64,000 nt of DNA from Rheinheimera hassiensis (GTDB lineage Bacteria > Pseudomonadota > Gammaproteobacteria > Enterobacterales > Alteromonadaceae). The notes under the pieces are model-generated. The model saw only the letters and a program-made list of their open reading frames with translations, was not told the DNA's origin and made no database searches. Position numbers and translations under genes: made by a program. The stretch spans positions 517,071-581,070 of the forward strand of contig NZ_JAKUJZ010000002.1 in assembly GCF_022436675.1 (NCBI RefSeq). The letters are read 5' to 3'. Of this stretch, positions 38,216 to 46,110 are shown in pieces (the first letter of the stretch is position 1; each line of letters begins with the position of its first letter).

Positions 38216-38882
38216 CGCAACGCAAGCAGAGCGGGCTTATTTGCTGGACGCTCCGATGATCCGCCGCACTTTTGCCGGCGACTTTACGCTGGATCATTAT
38301 GTGGCTTTTTTAAATCAGGCATATCACCACGTTAAACATACAGTACCTCTGTTAATGTCGGTGGGAGCTCTGCTGCCAGAGTCGAAAGAATGGTTACGCG
38401 AAGCGGTGGCAGAATACATCGAAGAAGAGCTGGGCCATCAGGAGTGGGTGCTAAATGACATAGCCGCCTGTGGTTATGACAAAGAGCAGGCCCGCACCAG
38501 CACACCAGCCTTTGCTACTGAGCTGATGGTATCTTACGCCTATGACTCGGTGCGTCGGGTTAACCCGTTGTGTTTTTTTGGCATGGTACTGGTACTGGAG
38601 GGGACATCCATCGCATTAGCAGAACAGGCCGCCGGCAAAATTGCCGCTACTTTACAGCTACCACGGCGTGCCTTTAGTTATCTGAACTCACATGGTGCTT
38701 TAGATCAGGACCATATCAAGTTCTTTGAAAGCCTGATGAATAAAATCACCGAACCGGCTGAGCAGGCACTGATTATTCACAGCGCCAAACGCTTTTTTCA
38801 CTTATACGGTGACGTGTTTCGTAGCCTTGAACAGCCTCATGGTCTGAGAAAAAAAACGCAGGCAGAGGAGTGTGTGGCATGA
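38190..38882 (+). CDS. Heme-oxygenase-like diiron oxidase / iron-containing redox enzyme
   Basis: A 230-residue all-helical protein of the TenA/PqqC/heme-oxygenase-like fold. The start at 38190 follows GGAGAG. Candidate metal ligands are E80 and H83 (EELGH), E137 (LVLEGTS), and H168, D172, D174 and H175 (SHGALDQDHIKFF), a spacing like that of heme-oxygenase-like diiron oxidases such as UndA, which acts on fatty acids. No TenA thiamin genes are nearby. Placed between an acyl-activating enzyme and a reductase, it probably oxidises an acyl substrate; that is inference. Confidence 0.75.
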   Translation: MSFYQTLVNATQAERAYLLDAPMIRRTFAGDFTLDHYVAFLNQAYHHVKHTVPLLMSVGALLPESKEWLREAVAEYIEEELGHQEWVLNDIAACGYDKEQARTSTPAFATELMVSYAYDSVRRVNPLCFFGMVLVLEGTSIALAEQAAGKIAATLQLPRRAFSYLNSHGALDQDHIKFFESLMNKITEPAEQALIIHSAKRFFHLYGDVFRSLEQPHGLRKKTQAEECVA

Positions 38883-39664
38883 GCTTTTTAGCGGGTAAAA
38901 CGGTTCTGCTGACTGGTGCAACCGGCGGTATAGGCTCTGAAGTGGCCGGGCAGTTAAGCGCTGCGGGAGCCAGGCTTATTCTGACCGGGCGCTCAGCCGT
39001 AAAACTCAAAGCGTTACAACGCCAGTTGGCGGTTGAAACCCTGGTGTATTGCTGCGACTTAACCCGTGTGACAGAGCAACACGCTTTGCTGCAGTTTTGC
39101 CAGCAGCAGGGCGGTATAGATGTGCTGATCAATAATGCCGGTATCAGCCAATTTGGTTTATGCCAGCAACAACAGTTCAATGATCTGATTAATATTAATT
39201 TACTGGTCCCCATGCAGCTGTGTCAGCTGTTTTTACCGGTTTTACGCCAGCGTAAGGGCCAGATAGTTAACGTGGGCTCCGCCTTTGGCAGCATCGGTCA
39301 CCCCGGCTTTACCGGCTATTGCGCCACCAAGTTTGGTTTACGTGGTTTTACTGAAGCTTTACAACGTGAACTGGCCGACAGTGGCATACAAGTGAAATAT
39401 TTTGCGCCAAGAGCCACAGAAACCAGTATTAACTCCAGTGATGTAGTACAACTGAATCAACAACTTGGCAATAGCATGGATAGCCCGGCCTGGGTGGCAG
39501 AGCAGTTAATTAAACAGCTGAAGTCCAATGAACTGCGCCGTTTCCTTGGCTGGCCCGAGCGTATTTTTGTGCGCCTGAACGCGGTGTTCCCGGCGCTGGT
39601 CGATATGGCTTTAAAAAGTAAATTAACACTGATTGAATTATTTGCAGTGGGCAAAAACCACTAA
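38879..39664 (+). CDS. Short-chain dehydrogenase/reductase
   Basis: A 261-residue classical SDR. The cofactor motif TGATGGIG lies at residues 12-19, NNAG follows, and the catalytic segment is GSAFGSIGHPGFTGYCATK with the YxxxK pair. The start at 38879 overlaps the previous stop as ATGA; AGAGGAG precedes it. The C-terminal extension (WPERIFVRLNAVFPALVDMAL) resembles SDRs acting on long-chain or membrane-associated substrates. It probably reduces or oxidises the product of the diiron oxidase. Confidence 0.88.
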   Translation: MSFLAGKTVLLTGATGGIGSEVAGQLSAAGARLILTGRSAVKLKALQRQLAVETLVYCCDLTRVTEQHALLQFCQQQGGIDVLINNAGISQFGLCQQQQFNDLININLLVPMQLCQLFLPVLRQRKGQIVNVGSAFGSIGHPGFTGYCATKFGLRGFTEALQRELADSGIQVKYFAPRATETSINSSDVVQLNQQLGNSMDSPAWVAEQLIKQLKSNELRRFLGWPERIFVRLNAVFPALVDMALKSKLTLIELFAVGKNH

Positions 39665-39674
39665 CGAGGTAAAT

Positions 39675-40346
39675 ATGAACACATTAAGCAAAACATTGCG
39701 ATTATTGGTTTTTATGCCGGCTTTATTACTAACTTCAACATTGATGGCGGCATCGGCTTATGCCGATGTACTTCAGGATATTAAACCCTTGCAGGATCGC
39801 TGGGCAGAGGTAAATTACGGCACAAATGAAGAGCAAAAAGAAGCGGCGTTTGCGGCTCTGCTGGAGCAGGCTGATGCTGTGGTGGAGGCCAACCCTGACA
39901 AAGCCGAAGCACTAATTTGGCGTGGCATTATTAAATCCAGCTATGCCGGTGCTAAAGGTGGTTTGGGTGCTATGTCGCTGGCTGAAGGTTCAAAAACTGA
40001 TCTGGAAGCGGCACTGCAACTTGATAGCCAGGCGCTGCAAGGTTCGGCCTACACCAGCTTAGGTGTGTTGTATTACAAGGTGCCCGGTTGGCCCATTGGT
40101 TTTGGTAGTGATAAAACCGCAAAGCTGATGTTAGAAAAGGCTTTAACTATTAACCCACAAGGTATTGATCCTAATTATTTTTATGCAGAATTTTTAACGC
40201 AAAAGCGCGACTATAAAGCAGCCATGAGCTACATTGACAAAGCTAAGCAGGCCGGGCCGCGCCCCCAGCGTGAAACTGCCGATACAGGCCGGTTGCAGGA
40301 GCTTGCTGCACTGGAAGCAAAAGTGGTAAAAAAACTAAAACGTTAA
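39675..40346 (+). CDS. Periplasmic helical-repeat (TPR-like) protein
   Basis: A 223-residue protein with a signal peptide (about residues 1-29, LLVFMPALLLTSTLMAASAYA, cut before DVLQD). The remainder is helical with TPR-like spacing (EANPDKAEALIWRGIIKSSYAGAK; TSLGVLYYKVPGWPIGFGSDKTAKLMLEKALTINP, described by short parts such as LEKALTINP and AMSYIDKAKQAG). The start at 39675 follows CGAGG. It resembles TatT-like periplasmic helical-repeat proteins, but I cannot name a specific family with certainty. The role in the cluster is unknown. Confidence 0.6.
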   Translation: MNTLSKTLRLLVFMPALLLTSTLMAASAYADVLQDIKPLQDRWAEVNYGTNEEQKEAAFAALLEQADAVVEANPDKAEALIWRGIIKSSYAGAKGGLGAMSLAEGSKTDLEAALQLDSQALQGSAYTSLGVLYYKVPGWPIGFGSDKTAKLMLEKALTINPQGIDPNYFYAEFLTQKRDYKAAMSYIDKAKQAGPRPQRETADTGRLQELAALEAKVVKKLKR

Positions 40347-40379
40347 ACGGCAGCGTCAGGCACTAATGCTGGAGAGGCA

Positions 40380-41039
40380 ATGAGACTGTTACTGGTAGAG
40401 GATGATTTAGATTTAGCCAAAGGCTTGCTGCTGGCATTATCTGCCCAGGGGTTTGTGGTTAACCATGTCAGCACAGGTAAACATGCCTTAAGCAGTATTA
40501 AAGCCAAAGATTGCGACGCGGTGATCCTCGATCTGGGCCTGCCTGATATGGATGGCCTGGATTTGCTTAAACAAAGCCGGCAAAGAGAAGGTAATTTGCC
40601 GGTTTTAGTGCTTACTGCCCGTGATGGTATAGATGATCGTATTCGAGGCCTGGATTTAGGTGCTGATGATTACCTGGTAAAACCTTTTGCAATGCCGGAG
40701 CTTTTCGCCCGTTTACGGGTGATCGAGCGCCGCCTTGGCACAGCGGCCACACATTTAATTAAACTGCAGCAGGTAGAGCTTGATACTAGCGCGCATCAGG
40801 TACGGGTAGAGGGTGACGTTGTAGGTTTGTCGCGTCGTGAGTTTATGTTGCTCAAAGAACTCATGGAATCCGCCGGTCGGATAAAAACCCGCGAACAGCT
40901 GGAAGCCAGCCTGTATGCCTGGGGAGAGGAAGTGGCCAGCAATGCTCTGGAAGTGCATATTTCCAATTTACGCAAAAAGCTGCCGAAAGACTTTATTAAA
41001 ACCTTACGCGGTGTGGGCTACAGCGTGAGTATGGTATGA
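40380..41039 (+). CDS. OmpR-family response regulator (QseB/PmrA-like)
   Basis: A 219-residue regulator. The receiver domain has acidic residues EDD at 7-9, the phospho-acceptor D51 (ILDLGLPDMDG) and K101 (LVKPF). The C-terminal winged helix (about 125-219) ends in EVHISNLRKKLPKDFIKTLRGVGY. The overall sequence is closest in style to QseB/PmrA/BasR regulators, which recognise CTTAAG-N5-CTTAAG repeats. Two such repeats are in this window. It is 7 bp upstream of its partner kinase. Confidence 0.92.
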   Translation: MRLLLVEDDLDLAKGLLLALSAQGFVVNHVSTGKHALSSIKAKDCDAVILDLGLPDMDGLDLLKQSRQREGNLPVLVLTARDGIDDRIRGLDLGADDYLVKPFAMPELFARLRVIERRLGTAATHLIKLQQVELDTSAHQVRVEGDVVGLSRREFMLLKELMESAGRIKTREQLEASLYAWGEEVASNALEVHISNLRKKLPKDFIKTLRGVGYSVSMV

Positions 41040-41046
41040 CCGTGCT

Positions 41047-42348
41047 ATGAGATCACTTCGCCGCTATTTAGTTACTGTCCTTATTGCGCTTTTTACTTTG
41101 ATCAGTTTTTTAGCCGCTTTACAAAGCTACAGGCAAAGTGCCGGCAGGGCAGAGGCGTTGTTTGATCAGGATTTACAAGTGCTGGCGTCGAGTTTGGCAC
41201 AGCAGTATCAAGCTGGCTCGCAGCAGGAGCTGGGGCTGGCACTGCAGGTTTGGCAAAACAATCAACTGGTGTATCGCAGCCCACTAGCACCTGACACAGC
41301 TATGGCAGAAAGTGCGGGCTTTACCGAGCATAATTTTGCTGGCAAAAGATGGCGGGTGTTTCGCCAGACGCCAACAGCCCTGCTAACTGTGATAGTGGCC
41401 CAGCCACTGCAGCAACGCCAGCAACTGGCCGACGAAGTGATTACCGCCTCTATATACCCTGTGGTACTTAGCCTGCCGCTACAGGCATTACTGATTTGGC
41501 TGGTGGTAAGCAAAGCATTGTCGCCAATTAAACGCTTTTCGGCTCAGTTGGCTTCAAAAAAGGCCAATGATTTAACACCAGTAGAGCTGGAGCAGGTACC
41601 TGCTGAATTAGACCAGATGCTGAAAACCACCAATCTGTTATTTGCCAGGTTAGCAGATGCTTTTGAACGGGAAAAACGCTTTGCCTCTGATGTTGCGCAT
41701 GAGCTGCGCACACCGTTGAGTGTATTGCAGGTGAACTTACATAATGCCTCACAACAATGGCAGCAATCGGGTATAGCTGATCCGCAAGATTCTATGCTGG
41801 CGTTACAGGCCGGTGTTGAGCGTATGAGTGCCCTGATAGAACAAATTATGCTGTTAAACCGCACTAACCCTGAGCATTTTCAGGCTCGTACAGAACAACT
41901 GGATTTAGCCGGTTTATGCCGTCAGGTGGTTGCCGACTGGTACCCACAGATTGAGAAAAAGCAGCAACAGATTGAGCTTTTGGGGCTGGAGCACTTGTCG
42001 CTAAAAGGGGATGCTTTTGCGTTACGGTTGTTAGTCAGTAACCTGGTGGGGAACGCCAGTAAATATACCCAGGGCGGTGGCGCTATCCAACTGGAGTTAC
42101 TGACCCAGGCAGGAAAAGCAGTACTGATAGTGCAGGATAACGGCCCGGGTATACAGCCAGAAGAGTACAGCAGAGTATTTGATCGTTTCTACCGGGTAGG
42201 TGGCGACAGGCATCAATCGGGTACTTTGGGTTCTGGTTTAGGTTTGGCTATAGTGCGCGATATCGTTAATTTGCATCAGGGGCAGGTGCGCCTTGGCGCC
42301 GCAGATTCTGCCAGCGGCTTAAAAGTGACAGTGGAACTGCCTTTGTGA
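41047..42348 (+). CDS. Sensor histidine kinase partner
   Basis: A 433-residue inner-membrane kinase. Two transmembrane helices (about 6-26 and 135-155) flank a periplasmic domain of about 110 residues. The phospho-accepting H218 lies in FASDVAHELRTPLSVLQ, and the ATPase domain has NLVGNASKYTQ, DNGPGI and GSGLGLAIVRDIV. The periplasmic domain lacks an obvious acidic iron-binding ExxE patch, so the stimulus is not evident. It overlaps the cupredoxin gene by 4 bp. Confidence 0.92.
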   Translation: MRSLRRYLVTVLIALFTLISFLAALQSYRQSAGRAEALFDQDLQVLASSLAQQYQAGSQQELGLALQVWQNNQLVYRSPLAPDTAMAESAGFTEHNFAGKRWRVFRQTPTALLTVIVAQPLQQRQQLADEVITASIYPVVLSLPLQALLIWLVVSKALSPIKRFSAQLASKKANDLTPVELEQVPAELDQMLKTTNLLFARLADAFEREKRFASDVAHELRTPLSVLQVNLHNASQQWQQSGIADPQDSMLALQAGVERMSALIEQIMLLNRTNPEHFQARTEQLDLAGLCRQVVADWYPQIEKKQQQIELLGLEHLSLKGDAFALRLLVSNLVGNASKYTQGGGAIQLELLTQAGKAVLIVQDNGPGIQPEEYSRVFDRFYRVGGDRHQSGTLGSGLGLAIVRDIVNLHQGQVRLGAADSASGLKVTVELPL

Positions 42349-42728
42349 AAATAAACAGGATAAAGGGAATACCCTGGCAACATCTTGCATTGATAAGTCT
42401 GGCTTTACCTGTGCAGGCAGAACAAGCGCTATTTGAATTGCAGATTAAAGATCACTTGTTTCATCCGTCGGTGCTTTATGTGCCGGCAGGTGAAAAAATA
42501 AAGCTGCTGGTGTTAAACCAGGACCCATCACCAGAGGAATTTGAAAGCTTTAGCTTAAACCGTGAGAAGGTCATTTTAGGCAATGGCAAAGCCACTTTGT
42601 TTATAGGGCCACTGCAACCGGGCCGCTACCATTTTTTTGGTGAATATAACCCCGACAGTGCCCAGGGGGTGCTGATAGCGCTACCCGAAGCGCAGTGGCA
42701 ACAGCGTAGGGCTGACAATGCTAATTAA
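42345..42728 (+). CDS. Periplasmic cupredoxin-like protein
   Basis: A 127-residue exported protein with a signal peptide (cut near VQA-EQ at about residue 25). The mature part matches the short cupredoxin fold often coupled to FTR1 permeases: LHVPAG-like LYVPAGEKIKLLVLNQD, SPEEFESFSLN, REKVILGNGK and LQPGRYHFFGEYNPDSAQGVL. The usual type 1 copper Cys and Met ligands are absent, while acidic residues (EEFE) are conserved, so it may bind iron or copper in another way. It overlaps the permease gene by 11 bp. Confidence 0.72.
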   Translation: MKINRIKGIPWQHLALISLALPVQAEQALFELQIKDHLFHPSVLYVPAGEKIKLLVLNQDPSPEEFESFSLNREKVILGNGKATLFIGPLQPGRYHFFGEYNPDSAQGVLIALPEAQWQQRRADNAN

Positions 42729-43461
42729 TACCGTGCTGATGTTTTTACGCGAGTTGTTGCCGTTATTTTTACTGCTGGCTACCTTACTGGTATGGCACAG
42801 AAACCATTGGCGGCGTTTTATTCTGCTGTTTTCTTTGCCAGCCATCCTGATGCTGACACTTTTTAGCAGCAATATGCTTTGGATCTCTGAGCAACTTGAT
42901 GGCTTCGGGCTGGAGTTATTGTACAGCCTGCTATACACCGGTTGCTTTGCGCTATTGTGTGTTGCCGCAGCTAAGCGTAATGCAGCAATGTTGTTGTCGG
43001 CCTTTGCCTGTGCCTGTTTGCTCAGTATCAATGGCAGCAATTTACTGCTGTATATCTGGTTGCCCACTCAGGGCAATACCGACCCATCGGCTTTACTTTT
43101 GGGTATGGCCTTAGGTGTAGGCATTGGCAGCAGTATTGCCGTGCTGTGGTATTACCTGCTAACCGAGCTAAAACAATGGCGTATGCTCAGTTACCGGTTG
43201 CTGCTGTCGCTACTGGGCGTACGTCAGTTAATGATGGCTTCAGCGTTGCTTATTCAATCCGACTGGCTGCCCGCAGGCCCGCAATTATGGCAAACCGAAC
43301 AATGGCTGCCGGAGCAGTCTGAATTAGGTTTCTTTTTGCAGGCTTTACTGGGGTATGAAGCCACTCCGGTTTTATCACAAGGCCTTATATATATTGCCGG
43401 CCTGGGGTTATTACTCTGGTGTAGCCGTAACCTGAAAAATAACATAAGGAGTGCGCAATGA
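42718..43461 (+). CDS. FTR1-like membrane permease, degenerate REGLE motif
   Basis: A 247-residue polytopic inner-membrane protein with about seven helices. The N-terminus FLRELLPLFLLLATLLVW aligns with the first FTR1 helix, whose iron-binding REGLE motif reads RELLP here. The end LLGYEATPVLSQGLIYIAGLG matches the C-terminal FTR1 helix. A second REGxE-like motif is not evident. Together with the upstream cupredoxin it suggests transport of ferrous iron or another metal, but loss of key acidic residues makes the substrate uncertain. Confidence 0.6.
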   Translation: MLINTVLMFLRELLPLFLLLATLLVWHRNHWRRFILLFSLPAILMLTLFSSNMLWISEQLDGFGLELLYSLLYTGCFALLCVAAAKRNAAMLLSAFACACLLSINGSNLLLYIWLPTQGNTDPSALLLGMALGVGIGSSIAVLWYYLLTELKQWRMLSYRLLLSLLGVRQLMMASALLIQSDWLPAGPQLWQTEQWLPEQSELGFFLQALLGYEATPVLSQGLIYIAGLGLLLWCSRNLKNNIRSAQ

Positions 43462-44180
43462 GGTTTTCTCCTTCAGTGCTTTATGCAGCCTGTGGCGCTT
43501 TGATGTTGCTGGTAAGCGGGCATAGCCTGGCCGATGGCAGGGTAGTAGACAAGGTATATCACCCTTATGTACAGGCGCTTGAGCGCAGTGTTGAATATCG
43601 CTACTTTTATCAGCGTCAGGCTGATCACCCCGACAACAACACTATGGGGCAAAAGCTGGGTTATGGTTTTTCGGTAGCAGAGCGCGCCGCACTGGAAATT
43701 TATCTGATAGCAGACAGAGTAAGTCCTGAAGATTATAAGCTGTCTGGCTACGAACTCGAATTGCGCTGGATGCTGACAGAGCAAGGCCAGTATAGCGCCG
43801 ACTGGGGCCTGCTGTTTGAACTTGAGCGGCAGAACAATCAGGACAACTTTGAATTTACTACCGGGCTGTTAATGGAGAAAGAATTTGGCCCCACCAGTCT
43901 GACGCTCAATGCGCTGGCAGTGTACGAATGGGGTAAAACCATTGAAACTGAATGGGAAGGGGAGTTCAGGGCGCAATACCGCTATCGTTTGTTACCCGCA
44001 GTGCAACCCGCTATAGAATTATATGTCGGAGAAAATTACAAAGGCGCCGGACCAAGTTTAATGGGCGTGCATAAGTTTGATAAGCAAAAACAGCTGAAAT
44101 GGGAGTTCGCGGTGATTATGGCGATTGATAATGATACTGTTGATCGTACTTTGCGCTTTGCGCTGGAATATGAGTTTTGA
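43458..44180 (+). CDS. Probable outer-membrane beta-barrel protein of unknown function
   Basis: A 240-residue exported protein. It has a signal peptide (cut near SLA-DGR, about residue 25) and alternating beta-strand patterns throughout (SVEYRYFYQRQ, AALEIYLIADR, YELELRWMLTEQ, FEFTTGLLMEKEFG). It ends in the aromatic strand RTLRFALEYEF, whose terminal phenylalanine is typical of outer-membrane barrels. It is the last gene of the ten-gene run, overlapping the permease gene by 4 bp. I do not recognise the family. Confidence 0.65.
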   Translation: MRFSPSVLYAACGALMLLVSGHSLADGRVVDKVYHPYVQALERSVEYRYFYQRQADHPDNNTMGQKLGYGFSVAERAALEIYLIADRVSPEDYKLSGYELELRWMLTEQGQYSADWGLLFELERQNNQDNFEFTTGLLMEKEFGPTSLTLNALAVYEWGKTIETEWEGEFRAQYRYRLLPAVQPAIELYVGENYKGAGPSLMGVHKFDKQKQLKWEFAVIMAIDNDTVDRTLRFALEYEF

Positions 44181-44218
44181 TAGTACAAATGAAGCAGATA
44201 CATGGCTGCTGGTCGGCC

Positions 44219-44785
44219 TCATAGCCGTTGAGCACCGGTTAAAAACATTTTTTCCATTGTATCCAGCATGTCTCTGGGAGCGATCCGACCCGAGCGCTCA
44301 GAGTTTACCAAAGCGGATAACATACCTATCATCAACTCAGATAATGCCGCTGCGCTGATATCAACACGGAAAAAACCTTCCTGTTGGCCCCGTAAAAAAA
44401 ATTTGTCAAAAATGGCCTCAAACTCTACCCAGCGATGTTCAGAGTCTGATGTTTCTAACAGTTGTGGCTCCCAGGTATTAGAGACAAAAACAAATAGCTC
44501 TTTGTGACACAAATGGCCTTCAATCAGCGCCCGGAATGCCTGTAAAACCGGTGCTGTTTCCAGTTCAGCAGCGGCAATAGCCAAATCAAACTGGCGAACG
44601 GATTCAGAAAACAGCCGTTCAATTATTTTGTCGCGGGTAGGGCACATCCGATACAAAGTGGCTTTGCTGACGCCAACAGCTTTGGCCAACTCCTGCAAAG
44701 AGGCTCTGGGGTTGTCCACCATGGCCATAGCAACAGCCAACAACAAGGGATCTGTAGCTTCACTTTTTATCATCATCTTATCCAT
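44219..44785 (-). CDS. TetR-family transcriptional repressor
   Basis: A 188-residue regulator. The N-terminal helix-turn-helix is RASLQELAKAVGVSKATLYR (about residues 28-47), followed by MCPTRDKIIERLF; the rest is the ligand-binding helical domain. It is divergent from an RND efflux pair and separated by 157 bp that contain a perfect inverted repeat, so it most likely represses the pump and itself. The inducer is unknown. Confidence 0.9.
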   Translation of the reverse strand: MDKMMIKSEATDPLLLAVAMAMVDNPRASLQELAKAVGVSKATLYRMCPTRDKIIERLFSESVRQFDLAIAAAELETAPVLQAFRALIEGHLCHKELFVFVSNTWEPQLLETSDSEHRWVEFEAIFDKFFLRGQQEGFFRVDISAAALSELMIGMLSALVNSERSGRIAPRDMLDTMEKMFLTGAQRL

Positions 44786-44853
44786 ATCAACAAAACTGCC
44801 TGGAGCATTCTACGCGGTTAAACACTATGGATCACTATACTTTTGCTTTTTAA

Positions 44854-44891
44854 AAGAATCAAATGAATCTATGTTGATTCATTTGATTCTT
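44854..44891. promoter_or_regulatory. Perfect 16-bp inverted repeat, probable TetR operator
   Basis: The arms AAGAATCAAATGAATC (44854-44869) and GATTCATTTGATTCTT (44876-44891) are perfectly complementary, with a six-base spacer TATGTT. Each arm also holds two GAATC units. It lies midway between the divergent regulator and RND genes. TetR-family dimers bind such palindromes. It could instead form a hairpin in RNA, but it has no T-run. Confidence 0.75.
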
Positions 44892-44942
44892 GGTGGTATC
44901 GTGCGCTCATTCAAATTAAGCTTGCTAAATGAGGTAGTGGTG

Positions 44943-46100
44943 ATGGGTAAGGGTAAGAATCTGCTGGCTATTACTTTGGCCATGATCCTGATTGGCTGTG
45001 CACCAGAGCCTGTGGTTGAAGCTGACACTGTGGTTAAAACCGTTGATGCCATGGTGGCGACAAAGGCGCCACTGGACATCACCGAAGATTTGCCGGGACG
45101 AGTTGCTGCCGTTCGGCAGGCCGAAGTGCGTGCCCGTGTTGCTGGCATAGTGCTCAAACGTGAATTTGCCGAAGGAAGTCTGGTCAGTGCTGGTCAGGTT
45201 TTATTCCAGCTCGATCCTGCCCCTATGAAAGTGGCGCTGGCAAAGGCTCAAGCTGAACTTGCAAAAGCCAAAGCGGCCCAGCAAGAAGCCGACGATCTGC
45301 TGAGGCGATATAAGCCACTACTGGCCACCGCCACAGTAAGTCAGCATCAATTTGATAACGCAAAAACTAACCTGCTCAGCGCAGCAGCTGCAGTTCAGGC
45401 TGCTCAGGCGGATGTAGACAATGCCAAACTCAATCTTAGCTACACCAGAGTTACAGCTCCTATTGCAGGGCGCATCGGCAGAGCTTTAGTCAGTGAAGGC
45501 GCTTTAGTGGGGCAGAATGAGGCGACTCAACTTGCCGTCATTCATCAGCTGGACCCTGTGTATGTCGACATGAATTTATCCTCAGGCAGTGAAATGCAAC
45601 GCCAGCACAGCTTAAAGCAAGGTTATGGCCAGGTGGTCAATCAACTGAACATTCTGGATAACGCAGGGCAGCCAGCTCAGCAGGGACAGGTATTATTCGC
45701 CGAAAGTCAGGTGGATCAAAACACCGGAACTTTAACGCTCAGAGCAGAATTTGCCAACAAAGATCAGCAGTTGTTACCCGGCATGTATGTCAAAGTCCGG
45801 ACCCGACTTGGTTTTGTGCCAGATGCTATTCTAATACCACAGCGCGCTTTGAGCCGGGATCATCAGGGTCAGCAATGGGTGTGGGTACAGAACAATAAAG
45901 GTGAAGCTGAACCCAGGGAAGTCAGCACTGGCGTGATGGTAGGGAAGGATTGGCAGATCACTGCAGGTCTTGCTGCAGGCGATATTGTGCTGACCAGCGC
46001 CACCTCACAGCTACAATCTGGAGATAAAGTTCAGGTGCAGCTGGCTGATGATGTTAAGCACGCAGCTGCTACTGCGCCTTCCATTTCTGTTTCACACTGA
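44943..46100 (+). CDS. RND efflux periplasmic adaptor (AcrA/MexA family)
   Basis: A 385-residue lipoprotein adaptor. The start at 44943 follows GAGGT by seven bases. The lipobox is LIGC (cysteine near residue 19). Lipoyl and hairpin halves are clear: EVRARVAGIVLKREFAEGS, an Ala/Gln-rich coiled coil at about 95-145, and LSYTRVTAPIAGRIGRA. It is paired with the HAE-type pump 10 bp downstream; no TolC-like gene follows, so a shared outer-membrane channel is likely. Confidence 0.95.
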   Translation: MGKGKNLLAITLAMILIGCAPEPVVEADTVVKTVDAMVATKAPLDITEDLPGRVAAVRQAEVRARVAGIVLKREFAEGSLVSAGQVLFQLDPAPMKVALAKAQAELAKAKAAQQEADDLLRRYKPLLATATVSQHQFDNAKTNLLSAAAAVQAAQADVDNAKLNLSYTRVTAPIAGRIGRALVSEGALVGQNEATQLAVIHQLDPVYVDMNLSSGSEMQRQHSLKQGYGQVVNQLNILDNAGQPAQQGQVLFAESQVDQNTGTLTLRAEFANKDQQLLPGMYVKVRTRLGFVPDAILIPQRALSRDHQGQQWVWVQNNKGEAEPREVSTGVMVGKDWQITAGLAAGDIVLTSATSQLQSGDKVQVQLADDVKHAAATAPSISVSH

Positions 46101-46110
46101 GATAAAAAAT

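Noticed and set aside
38190..38882. TenA thiaminase II identity for the heme-oxygenase-like protein
   Set aside because: No thiamin genes are adjacent, the ligand-like ExxH, E and DxxH residues fit diiron oxidases better, and the neighbours are lipid-type enzymes.
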